DNA of 11,079 bases from Pseudomonadota bacterium (GTDB lineage: Bacteria; Pseudomonadota; Alphaproteobacteria; Sphingomonadales; Sphingomonadaceae). The stretch is taken from the NCBI GenBank assembly GCA_023390415.1, contig JAEWCW010000106.1, positions 1 through 11,079 on the forward strand, written 5' to 3'. Below, in pieces: positions 1 to 6,109 of this stretch. Within the stretch, counting starts at the first letter, position 1. Each line of letters opens with the position of its first letter. The notes under the pieces were generated by a model that had not been told where the DNA came from, ran no database searches, and worked only from the letters and a program-made list of their open reading frames with translations. The position numbers and the translations under genes are program-made.

Positions 1-20
1 GTTTAAGGCAGCGGTCTTGA
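1..20 (+). other. tRNA-Ser fragment (D-loop to anticodon), cut by the left edge
   Basis: These 20 bases align without gaps to 150-169 of the intact tRNA-Ser downstream, with 17 identical. They cover the end of the D-loop, the D-stem 3' side, the 5' side of the anticodon stem and the loop as far as the TGA anticodon. Where the two differ (7, 11, 12) the fragment has the bases usual for this tRNA family (G, G, C). Similarity stops right after the anticodon: position 21 onward does not continue as a tRNA. The 5' half, if present, lies outside the window. It may be a truncated tRNA copy or a recombination remnant; a functional tRNA is excluded as far as the sequence here shows. Confidence 0.55.
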
Positions 21-26
21 GCCGGA

Positions 27-84
27 GGCGGCATCGCCGCCGCAGGCGACGCCGAAGGCGTCAAAGCCGCCCGGGCGAAGCCCG
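27..84. repeat. Three consecutive short hairpins upstream of tRNA-Ser
   Basis: Three perfect inverted repeats with 3-nt loops follow one another: GGCGGC/GCCGCC (27-41, loop ATC), GACGCC/GGCGTC (48-62, loop GAA) and CGGGC/GCCCG (72-84, loop GAA). No T-run follows, so a classical intrinsic terminator is not evident. No credible reading frame crosses the stretch. It may end an upstream transcript or be an intergenic repeat; its role is unknown. Confidence 0.5.
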
Positions 85-132
85 ATTGTCTCTCCCGCCG
101 GCGCTTATCTTGTGCCAATATCGCCGGACCGG

Positions 133-222
133 GGAAGAGTGGCCGAGTGGTTTAATGCACTGGTCTTGAAAACCATCGACGGGGCAACCCGTCCGTGGGT
201 TCGAATCCCACCTCTTCCGCCA
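133..222 (+). tRNA. tRNA-Ser (anticodon TGA)
   Basis: A 90-nt class II tRNA with the 3' CCA encoded in the gene. The acceptor stem GGAAGAG/CTCTTCC is perfect (133-139 with 212-218), followed by discriminator G219 and CCA 220-222. The anticodon loop CTTGAAA (165-171) carries TGA at 167-169, which reads UCA and probably other UCN codons. The long variable arm is a perfect 6-bp stem (178-183 with 188-193) closed by GCAA, and the T-arm is GTGGG/CCCAC around TTCGAAT. The long variable arm and G discriminator are serine identity features. Two arm positions do not pair: C144/T156 in the D-stem and C160/T176 at the top of the anticodon stem. No promoter is obvious upstream. Confidence 0.96.
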
Positions 223-285
223 ATGACCTTTCATGGCGCCGATGCGGCTTGGGCGCAGGCGAGACGCTGCGCTCGCAGGATTCAC

Positions 286-696
286 TCAGAGGACGTGGAG
301 CTGCACGGCGGGGGCGTCACGCGCCAATTGCGGGCGCCGTCCCGGTTGGGCATCGGTGTCAAAGCTAAGGTTCGTCTCCGTCCACCGATACTCTTCAAAT
401 TGCAATGTCTCTCGGTCCGGCAGGCGCCCAAAGTAGAACCATTGAAAGCGAACGCGGCTGGCGTGCCGGACGAGAAGCAGCCCGCCTTCAAGAGACCAAT
501 CCCGAGGCTCGTCGATTAGCAGAGTCTCCGCCTGGTCGAAGTAGATGATTGTCGTCTCTTCAAGCGAGTACGCGCCCACGATGCGATGGATGTTGTCATA
601 GGGTCTCCCGAACCAGTTGCCCCAGAAAGACAGTGTGCCTGGTCGAAGTGAATCAAGGCGCTCATAGATGGCATTGCGCAGGTCGTGGTTGTCCAT
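286..696 (-). CDS. Conserved-looking hypothetical protein, 136 aa
   Basis: The ATG at 696 gives 136 residues beginning MDNHDLRNAIYERL. The frame is open upstream to 819, but that extension is Arg/Pro-rich and overlaps an intergenic hairpin, so the internal Met is preferred; the ribosome site is weak. The core, residues 20-100, is rich in aromatics (SFWGNWFGRPYDNIHRIV, then a beta-rich stretch with YFDQAETLLID, then RVRFQWFYFGR near 81-91). It resembles small cytoplasmic proteins of unknown function with a GRPYDN motif and a W/F-Y-YGR motif; I cannot name the family. The last 25 residues look unstructured. There is no signal peptide or membrane segment. Base composition is visibly lower in GC than the flanking genes, and the gene sits between a tRNA and gcdH with no operon partner, which suggests later acquisition. 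Confidence 0.7.
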   Translation of the reverse strand: MDNHDLRNAIYERLDSLRPGTLSFWGNWFGRPYDNIHRIVGAYSLEETTIIYFDQAETLLIDEPRDWSLEGGLLLVRHASRVRFQWFYFGRLPDRETLQFEEYRWTETNLSFDTDAQPGRRPQLARDAPAVQLHVL

Positions 697-859
697 ACCT
701 GCGTTGAAGCACCGTCGGGGTTTGTCCGCAACGCTTCGAACCCAAACGATCCGCGACAGGCACGTATTGGGCCCCGCCGAGGGTCGCGCCCGGCCCTCTG
801 CTGGACATAGCGGGCGCAATCGCGCAGTGAGCCTCGACCCTGTTTTTCACGAGGACGAA
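697..859. other. Divergent intergenic region with an imperfect hairpin
   Basis: This 163-bp gap separates the leftward orphan gene from rightward gcdH and should hold both promoters, though none matches consensus convincingly. It contains an inverted repeat at 776-801: GCCGAGGG pairs with CCCTCTGC around a 10-nt loop, with one C/T mismatch. There is no T-run. The gcdH ribosome site GAGGA lies at 851-855. Confidence 0.45.
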
Positions 860-2050
860 ATGACCGAAGCGAGGCCCCTTCCCTTCGACTGGGCCGATCC
901 GTTCGCGCTCGAGGCGCAGCTCTCCGACGAGGAGAAGCTCGTCCGGGACACCGCCCGATCCTATGCGCAGGAGAAATTGCTGCCGCGGGTCAAGGACGCC
1001 TTTCTCGACGAGACGTTCGACCGCGAGATCATGAATGAGATGGGCGCGCTCGGGCTGCTCGGCGCGACCATCCCGGCCGAATATGGCGGCGCCGGCCTCA
1101 ACTACGTCTCCTACGGCCTGGTCGCGCGCGAGGTCGAGCGGGTCGACAGCGGCTATCGCTCGGCGATGAGCGTCCAGTCCTCGCTCGTCATGTACCCGAT
1201 CCACGCCTACGGCTCCGAGGATCAGCGCCGGAAGTACCTCCCCAAGCTCGCCAGCGGCGAGTGGGTCGGCTGCTTCGGCCTGACCGAGCCGGACGCGGGC
1301 TCGGACCCCGGCGGCATGCGCACGCGCGCCCGCAAGGTGGACGGCGGCTATGTCCTCAACGGCACCAAGATGTGGATCACCAACTCGCCGATCGCCGACG
1401 TCTTCGTCGTCTGGGCGAAGTCGGACGCCCATGACGGCAAGATCCGCGGCTTCGTCCTCGAAAAGGGCATGAAGGGCCTTTCCGCCCCCAAGATTCGCGA
1501 GAAGCTGAGCCTCCGCGCCTCGATCACGGGCGAGATCGTGATGGAGGATGTCGAGGTCCCCGAGGAGAATCTGCTGCCCAATGCGAGCGGCCTCGGCGGG
1601 CCGTTCGGCTGCCTCAACCGCGCCCGCTACGGAATCGCTTGGGGCTCGATGGGTGCGGCCGAGGATTGCTTCGAGCGCGCGCGCGGCTACACGCTCGACC
1701 GCAAGCAGTTCGGCCGCCCGCTCGCCGCAACCCAGCTCGTCCAGATGAAGCTCGCCGACATGGTCACCGAGATCAGTCTCGGCCTCCAGGCGGCTCTGCG
1801 GGTCGGCCGGCGGCTGGACGAGGGCGAGCTCATCCCGGAGACGATCAGCCTGATCAAGCGCAACAATGTCGGCAAGGCGCTGGCGATCGCCCGGGTCGCG
1901 CGCGACATGCACGGCGGCAACGGAATCTCGGCCGAGTTCCAGGTCATCCGCCACGCGCTCAACCTGGAGACGGTCAACACATATGAGGGCACGCACGACG
2001 TCCACGGCCTGATCCTCGGTCGCGCGATCACGGGGATCCCGGCCTTTTGA
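860..2050 (+). CDS. gcdH: Glutaryl-CoA dehydrogenase
   Basis: FAD enzyme that oxidises and decarboxylates glutaryl-CoA to crotonyl-CoA in lysine, tryptophan and glutarate breakdown, passing electrons to electron-transfer flavoprotein. The 396 residues align by eye along the whole length with human GCDH. Diagnostic stretches are FDWADP near the N-terminus, ERVDSGYRSAMSVQSS (93-108; Arg100 probably contacts the glutaryl carboxylate), GCFGLTEPDAGSDP (137-150), WITNSP (172-177), SLGGPFGCLN-like 253-263, and NTYEGTHD (373-380) with catalytic base Glu376. The start ATG at 860 follows GAGGA by 4 nt and matches the usual FDW-type N-terminus; a longer open frame upstream has no homology. No leader peptide is present, so it is cytoplasmic. 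A CoA-transferase begins 10 nt after its stop, forming an operon. Confidence 0.97.
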   Translation: MTEARPLPFDWADPFALEAQLSDEEKLVRDTARSYAQEKLLPRVKDAFLDETFDREIMNEMGALGLLGATIPAEYGGAGLNYVSYGLVAREVERVDSGYRSAMSVQSSLVMYPIHAYGSEDQRRKYLPKLASGEWVGCFGLTEPDAGSDPGGMRTRARKVDGGYVLNGTKMWITNSPIADVFVVWAKSDAHDGKIRGFVLEKGMKGLSAPKIREKLSLRASITGEIVMEDVEVPEENLLPNASGLGGPFGCLNRARYGIAWGSMGAAEDCFERARGYTLDRKQFGRPLAATQLVQMKLADMVTEISLGLQAALRVGRRLDEGELIPETISLIKRNNVGKALAIARVARDMHGGNGISAEFQVIRHALNLETVNTYEGTHDVHGLILGRAITGIPAF

Positions 2051-2060
2051 CGCGCTAGCC

Positions 2061-3185
2061 GTGGACAAGCCCCTCGCCGGCCTCAAGGTGCTCGAACTCG
2101 CCCGGATCCTTGCCGGGCCGTGGGCGGGACAGTTGCTCGCCGATCTCGGTGCGGAGGTGGTGAAGGTCGAGCGGCCGGGCTCGGGCGACGACACCAGGAG
2201 CTGGGGCCCGCCCTTCGCCGCGGACGGCGCGGCGGCCTATTTCCATGGGACCAACCGCGGCAAGAAATCGCTCGCGATCGATTTCGCGAGCGAGGAAGGC
2301 CGCGCCCAGGTCCGGGCTCTCGCCGCCGAGGCCGACGTCCTGATCGAGAATTTCAAGGTGGGCGGCCTTGCCAAACACGGCCTGGACTACGAGGCGCTGT
2401 CGGCGCTGAACCCGGAGCTGATCTATTGCTCGATCACCGGCTTCGGCCAGAATGGGCCCTATGCGGCGCGCGCCGGCTATGACTTCCTGATCCAGGGCCT
2501 CGGCGGGATCATGAGCCTGACCGGCGACCCGGCGGGAGAGCCGCAGAAGATCGGAGTCGCTTTCGCCGACATCTTCACCGGCGTCTATGCGTCCAACGCC
2601 ATCCTCGCCGCGCTCCACGGGCGCGAGAAAACGGGCCGCGGCTGCCAGATCGACATGGCCCTGCTCGACACGCAGGTCGCCGTGCTCGCCAACCAGGCGA
2701 TGAACTATCTGGTCTCGGGCGAGGCGCCGCGCCGGCTCGGCAACGCCCATCCCAACATCGCGCCTTATCAAACCTTCCAGCTCGCCGACGGCTGGGTGAT
2801 CGTCGCGGTCGGTAACGACAACCAGTTCCGCAAGCTCTGCGCGCTGCTCGGCCTCGCCGCGCTCGCCGACGACCCGCGCTTCGGCTCCAACGCCGATCGC
2901 GTCGGCCAGCGCGAGGCGCTCGCAGGCGCGCTCGGCCCTGCTTTGTCGCTCCGGCGCAAGGACGAATTCCTCGCCGCTTGCGCCGCCGCGGGCGTGCCCG
3001 CCGGGCCGATCAACGACGTCGCCGAGGTCTTCGCCGACCCTCAGGTGGTCGCCCGCGGCCTCAGGATCGACCGGGGCACCCTCCCCGGAATCGCCTCGCC
3101 GATCGTCATCGACGGCAAGCGCCAGGTGGCCGAGACTCCGAGCCCCCGCCTCGGCCAGCATGACGGCGAAGGGTTCGACGCCTAG
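2061..3185 (+). CDS. Class III (CaiB/BaiF) CoA-transferase, probable succinyl-CoA:glutarate CoA-transferase
   Basis: Likely moves CoA from succinyl-CoA (or a similar donor) to glutarate, making the substrate of the adjacent GcdH. The 374-residue protein begins with GTG, 10 nt after the gcdH stop and without a good ribosome site, so translational coupling is likely. Family marks include LKVLELARILAGPWAGQLLADLGAEVVKVERPG (8-40), GDDTRSWGPPF (42-52), NRGKKS (65-70), YCSITGFGQNGPY (122-134), and VAFADIFTG, in which Asp170 matches the catalytic aspartate that carries the acyl-enzyme intermediate. It resembles human SUGCT more than formyl- or carnitine-CoA transferases. The C-terminus stops soon after the LGQH motif (about 364-367), so the final helix typical of the family, roughly 20-25 residues, is missing. 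The donor and acceptor are inferred from context. Confidence 0.88.
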   Translation: MDKPLAGLKVLELARILAGPWAGQLLADLGAEVVKVERPGSGDDTRSWGPPFAADGAAAYFHGTNRGKKSLAIDFASEEGRAQVRALAAEADVLIENFKVGGLAKHGLDYEALSALNPELIYCSITGFGQNGPYAARAGYDFLIQGLGGIMSLTGDPAGEPQKIGVAFADIFTGVYASNAILAALHGREKTGRGCQIDMALLDTQVAVLANQAMNYLVSGEAPRRLGNAHPNIAPYQTFQLADGWVIVAVGNDNQFRKLCALLGLAALADDPRFGSNADRVGQREALAGALGPALSLRRKDEFLAACAAAGVPAGPINDVAEVFADPQVVARGLRIDRGTLPGIASPIVIDGKRQVAETPSPRLGQHDGEGFDA

Positions 3186-3187
3186 CC

Positions 3188-3814
3188 TCAGTGCCCGCCG
3201 TGCCCCGCCATCGCCATCTGGCCGCCGCGGTGGTGGGCGCAGCTGACGTTCGGGTTGAACTGGGCGTAGATGCCGTTCGGATTGTCCCGGTAGAGCCAGA
3301 TATGCTGGTCGTAATGCGGCTCGAACATATGGGCCTCGTCGACCTCGGTGGCGGGATCGTCCTGCATCCGGTCATAGGGCTTGCCGTGGATGGTCGGCCG
3401 CTCGGCGTTTCCGGCGGCGTGCCAGCTCGCTTGGAAGACCAGGTTCTCGACCGCGACGAGCTGAAGCGAGCCGTCCGCCTGCGGCTCGTAGATCAGGATG
3501 GCCGGCCGGTTGAAATCGGTGTGGGTGCCGTTGCCGTCGACCCGGGGATTGGGCGGCGCGGTGATGCCGAGCAGATCGGGGCGGAAGAAATGAATGCCCA
3601 TCGCGCCGAGCTCGGCCGGACGGCCCATCATCGGCGCGGTGTCGCAGATGTTGCCGGGATCGCGCACATAGCCTTCGGCGAGCGCGACATCGACGTTGCG
3701 GAAGCGCTCGGTGGCGGCGCGGATCTGGTCGAGGCTCGGTTCGCCCGGGGCCGGCGCATAAGTTGCGGGCGTCGAGGCGCCGAGCATCGCGGCGGCGATG
3801 AGGATGGTCTTCAT
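3188..3814 (-). CDS. Secreted His-rich conserved protein of unknown function, 208 aa
   Basis: An N-terminal signal peptide (MKTILIAAAMLGAS, probable cleavage after ATYA at residue 20) predicts export to the periplasm. The mature part has conserved-looking blocks: RNVDVALAEGYVRDP (39-53), GRPAELGAMGIHFFRPDLLG (64-83), THTDFNRPAILIYEP (97-111) and a His-spaced segment EAHMFEPHYDQHIWLYRDNPNG (160-181). The C-terminus is Cys-His-rich, ending HHRGG...GHGGH. Cys57 and Cys192 are the only cysteines and could form a disulfide. The histidines suggest metal binding, but no known catalytic motif is recognisable. The start ATG has a good ribosome site (GGGGGAG, complement of 3824-3830). It lies 31 nt downstream of the GST gene on the same strand, so co-transcription is possible. 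Its stop is 2 nt from that of the convergent CoA-transferase. Confidence 0.85.
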   Translation of the reverse strand: MKTILIAAAMLGASTPATYAPAPGEPSLDQIRAATERFRNVDVALAEGYVRDPGNICDTAPMMGRPAELGAMGIHFFRPDLLGITAPPNPRVDGNGTHTDFNRPAILIYEPQADGSLQLVAVENLVFQASWHAAGNAERPTIHGKPYDRMQDDPATEVDEAHMFEPHYDQHIWLYRDNPNGIYAQFNPNVSCAHHRGGQMAMAGHGGH

Positions 3815-3845
3815 TGCTCAATTCTCCCCCTTGAGATGATGGTGA

Positions 3846-4511
3846 TCAGGCGGCTTCGGCGCGGAGGGCGCTCCGCCAGCCGAAGAAGGCGGCATTGGCC
3901 TCGGCCCAGCTCGGCCGCGCAGCGACTGCGGCGAGCCAGCGGCGGACGTTCGGCCACGGCTCGAGGCTGAAGCCGGCGAGCTCACCGACCGTGACCAGGG
4001 CGGCCCCGAACATGTCGGCAATGGTGAAGGTCTCGCCCGCGACCCAGGTCCCGTTGCCGCCGATCATGTGGCGGTCGAGTACGTCGAGGCGAGCGGCGGC
4101 GCGCTTCTCATACCAGTCGAGCGCGGCCCCGAAGTCGGCGCCGGGCAGTCGATACTTCTCGAAGATCTGCGGATAGACGACGCCGTAGCCGTGGTCGCGG
4201 TAGAAGCCGGTGTTGAACCAGTCGAGCGCCTCGTCCACCCGGGCCCGGGCCCGCGCCTCGGCCGGATAAGCGGGCGAGTCCGCGAGGGTGGCGAGATAGC
4301 GCAGGATCGCGGCGGATTCGGTGAGGACGAAGCCGTCCTCCTCCAGCGCGGGAAGCAGCCGGTTCGGATTGATCTTCGCGAACCAGTCCGAATGATGCTC
4401 GCCAAGCGTCAGATCGACATGGACGAGCTCCGCCTCAACCTCATGCTCGAGCAGGAACTGGACGATCGGCCGGCAGACGGTCGACGCAGGGTCGTAGAAG
4501 ATCTTTCGCAC
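3846..4511 (-). CDS. Glutathione S-transferase family protein
   Basis: Cytosolic GST-fold protein that probably conjugates or uses glutathione on an unknown substrate. With GTG at 4511 it has 221 residues; GAGGA lies about 10 nt before this GTG, whereas the longer open frame upstream overlaps the divergent regulator's promoter region. The thioredoxin-like domain (1-80) contains IFYDPASTVCRP, with Ser10/Thr11/Cys13 where theta-like GSTs place the catalytic Ser or Cys. It also has the NPNRLLPAL cis-Pro loop (48-56) and ESAAILRYLA (65-74), the glutathione-binding Glu-Ser motif. The helical domain (90-215) contains FTIADMFGA (162-170), the N-capping box. It is divergent from a LysR gene, the classic arrangement for a regulated target. 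Substrate and GST class are uncertain. Confidence 0.92.
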   Translation of the reverse strand: MRKIFYDPASTVCRPIVQFLLEHEVEAELVHVDLTLGEHHSDWFAKINPNRLLPALEEDGFVLTESAAILRYLATLADSPAYPAEARARARVDEALDWFNTGFYRDHGYGVVYPQIFEKYRLPGADFGAALDWYEKRAAARLDVLDRHMIGGNGTWVAGETFTIADMFGAALVTVGELAGFSLEPWPNVRRWLAAVAARPSWAEANAAFFGWRSALRAEAA

Positions 4512-4578
4512 GGATGCGTTCCTCGCGTTCGGGGTTCTGGAATGTCGCGCAGTCGATACTTCGCGCGCTCGTCCGGCG

Positions 4579-4610
4579 GCAATGCAGACTATTGCTGAAT
4601 GGTTCTGCAA
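4579..4610. promoter_or_regulatory. Candidate LysR operator: three GCAA/TTGC half-sites
   Basis: In the 116-bp gap between the divergent GST and LysR genes, GCAA (4579-4582), TTGC (4592-4595) and GCAA (4607-4610) alternate. The first pair extends to GCAAT-N7-ATTGC, and the second pair is TTGC-N11-GCAA. LysR regulators usually bind paired dyads between divergent genes, so this is a reasonable operator. It is not an exact T-N11-A box. Confidence 0.4.
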
Positions 4611-4627
4611 AGGTGCATAACGACTCG

Positions 4628-5575
4628 ATGTTCGACTGGAATGACCTTCGTCATTTCCTCGCCGTCTCAAGGACGGGAAGCACGCTGGCAGCGGCGGCGA
4701 TGCTGAAGGTCAACCAGACCACGGTCGCGCGGCGGATTGCAGCGCTCGAGCAGGCGTTGGGCGCCCGCCTGTTTGAGAAGGCGCAGTCCGGCTATCGCCC
4801 GACCGAACTGGCGCTGGAGCTGCTTCCGCTGGCAGAGCAGGTCGAGACCGAGGCCGCGACCATCCTCCGGCTGGTCGAGCAGCGCGCAAGGCGGCTGTCG
4901 GGCAAGATCCGGGTGACGACCAATGAGACGATCGCCGCGGTCTTCCTGACCCCTTCCCTTCCCGAATTCGCCGCTCTTTATCCGGATATCTGCGTCGAGA
5001 TCGTCGTCGATGCGCGGCATTACGATCTCGGCCGCGGCGAAGCCGACGTCGCGCTTCGGGCGGCGCCGGATCCCGGCAGCGGGCCGATCGCGGTGCGCAA
5101 GCTGCGCGACGTACCCTGGGGCATCTATTGCAGCCGCGATTATGCGGCGCTGAAGGGCCGCCCGGATGCGGTCGAATCGCTAGCCGCGCACACGATCATC
5201 GGTGCGGACGGTCCGCTGACGGAAATGGCGCCCTTCCAGTGGCTGGAAGCGGTCGCCGGGCCGGCCCACGTCATCGTCCGGAGCAACAGCCTTCCGAACA
5301 TGCTGACCGCGATCCAGGCCGGCCTCGGGCTCGCCGCTCTGCCCTGCGCTATGGCCGAACCGCTGCCGGATCTCGTCCGCTGCATCGGCCCCGTCGAGCA
5401 TCTCGGAACGCCTTTGTGGCTGATCACCCGCGCCGACTCGCGCGACGAGCCGCGCATCCGAGCTTTCACCAGCTACATTTCGGCGCGGATCGTGGCGATG
5501 CGCCACTTGTTCGAGCTCGGCGACGATGCCCCGGCGGCCATGCCGGTCGCGGATCCTTCAGCCCTGCTGATCTGA
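4628..5575 (+). CDS. LysR-family transcriptional regulator
   Basis: A 315-residue DNA-binding regulator. The N-terminal winged HTH spans about residues 1-62 (MFDWNDLRHFLAV, then TLAAAAMLKVNQTTVARRIAALEQALGARLFEK). A linker helix follows, then a substrate-binding domain from about 92 (KIRVTTNETIAAVFLTPSLPEF) to about 292. Ligand-domain landmarks are DVALRAAPDP (140-149) and AGLGLAALPC (231-240). The ATG at 4628 matches the family N-terminus; an in-frame GTG at 4613 closer to an AAAGG-like site is an alternative. It probably controls the divergent GST gene and itself through the intergenic half-sites. The last 18 nt overlap the convergent acetyltransferase gene, and the C-terminal 20 residues beyond the fold look dispensable. 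The inducer is unknown. Confidence 0.94.
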   Translation: MFDWNDLRHFLAVSRTGSTLAAAAMLKVNQTTVARRIAALEQALGARLFEKAQSGYRPTELALELLPLAEQVETEAATILRLVEQRARRLSGKIRVTTNETIAAVFLTPSLPEFAALYPDICVEIVVDARHYDLGRGEADVALRAAPDPGSGPIAVRKLRDVPWGIYCSRDYAALKGRPDAVESLAAHTIIGADGPLTEMAPFQWLEAVAGPAHVIVRSNSLPNMLTAIQAGLGLAALPCAMAEPLPDLVRCIGPVEHLGTPLWLITRADSRDEPRIRAFTSYISARIVAMRHLFELGDDAPAAMPVADPSALLI

Positions 5576-6106
5576 GCCCGGCGCCCCGCGGGCACGGCGG
5601 ACGATCAGGATCGGAGCGTTCTTGTAGGTCGTCTCTTCCGCACGCACGAAGCCGAGCTTTTCGGCCAGCCGGATCGAGCGATGGTTTTCCGGCGAGATGA
5701 TCGCGACCGTCTCGGGCGCCGCGAGCGTCTCGTCAGCCCAGTTCAGGGCTGCGCGCCCCGCCTCGAGTGCATAGCCTTGGCCCTGTGCGGCAGTGGCGAA
5801 GATCCAGCCCATCTCAGGAAGTCCGTCGAGCGGCGGCATGACGTCACGCTTGAAGTCGGCGAAACCGATATGGCCGAGGCACGCGCCGTCTTGCTGACGC
5901 TCGACCGTCCAATAGCCGAAGCCGAGCCAGTCCCAGAGCGTCGGGCCAGACAGCAGGCGGCGCCAGCAACCCTCCCGGCTCGACAGCGGACCGAGATGGC
6001 GCATGACTTCGGCGTCGCGGTGGATCGCGACGTGGGCGTCGAGGTCTTCGGGCTGGTAGGAGCGAAGGACGAGCCGCGCGGTTTCGATCCGCGGAGCCCG
6101 TCCCAA
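5558..6106 (-). CDS. GNAT-family N-acetyltransferase (RimJ/RimL-like)
   Basis: A 182-residue acetyl-CoA-dependent acetyltransferase. RIETARLVLRSYQPEDLDAHVAIHRDAEVMRHL (6-38) is the standard start of the RimJ/RimL-like group. The acetyl-CoA pyrophosphate loop lies around AAQGQGYALEAGRAAL (106-121), in Q/R-x-x-G-x-G/A form, and NHRSIRLAEKLGFVR (141-155) is motif B. The start is TTG at 6106, 3 nt after the rpmE stop, and no ATG or GTG lies nearby that would keep the conserved N-terminus. Translation is therefore probably coupled to rpmE. Its 3' end overlaps the convergent LysR gene by 18 nt. The substrate is unknown; linkage to a ribosomal-protein gene hints at a protein N-terminus but does not prove it. 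Confidence 0.9.
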   Translation of the reverse strand: MGRAPRIETARLVLRSYQPEDLDAHVAIHRDAEVMRHLGPLSSREGCWRRLLSGPTLWDWLGFGYWTVERQQDGACLGHIGFADFKRDVMPPLDGLPEMGWIFATAAQGQGYALEAGRAALNWADETLAAPETVAIISPENHRSIRLAEKLGFVRAEETTYKNAPILIVRRARGAPGSDQQG

Positions 6107-6109
6107 GGC

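Noticed and set aside
98..127. CCGGCG/CGCCGG inverted repeat with an 18-nt spacer just before the tRNA, as an operator
   Set aside because: Six-bp GC-only repeats are common in this composition and the spacer shows no promoter-like boxes at proper distance.
1..170. Group I intron in a tRNA-Ser anticodon loop, with 1-20 as 5' exon and the intact tRNA as 3' exon
   Set aside because: The intervening stretch is too short and lacks intron core elements, the 3' part does not pair with the 5' stem, and the downstream tRNA is complete by itself.
253..272. GCGCAG/CTGCGC hairpin after the tRNA as a terminator
   Set aside because: The stem is only 6 bp with an 8-nt loop and no T-run follows; support is too weak.
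112..519. Plus-strand open frame running through the tRNA-Ser gene
   Set aside because: It is explained by the tRNA sequence and by antisense reading of the orphan gene.
731..750. Possible attachment-site duplicate of the tRNA 3' end (TTCGAA followed by CCC-like bases)
   Set aside because: Only about six consecutive bases agree and the rest does not align; this is expected by chance.
662..2194. 510-aa open frame on the minus strand across gcdH
   Set aside because: It is a shadow of the high-GC codon bias of gcdH; the translation is Arg/Ala/Asp-rich with no recognisable motif.
2055..3161. 368-aa minus-strand open frame opposite the CoA-transferase
   Set aside because: The plus-strand product matches a known family over its whole length; the antisense frame shows no motif.
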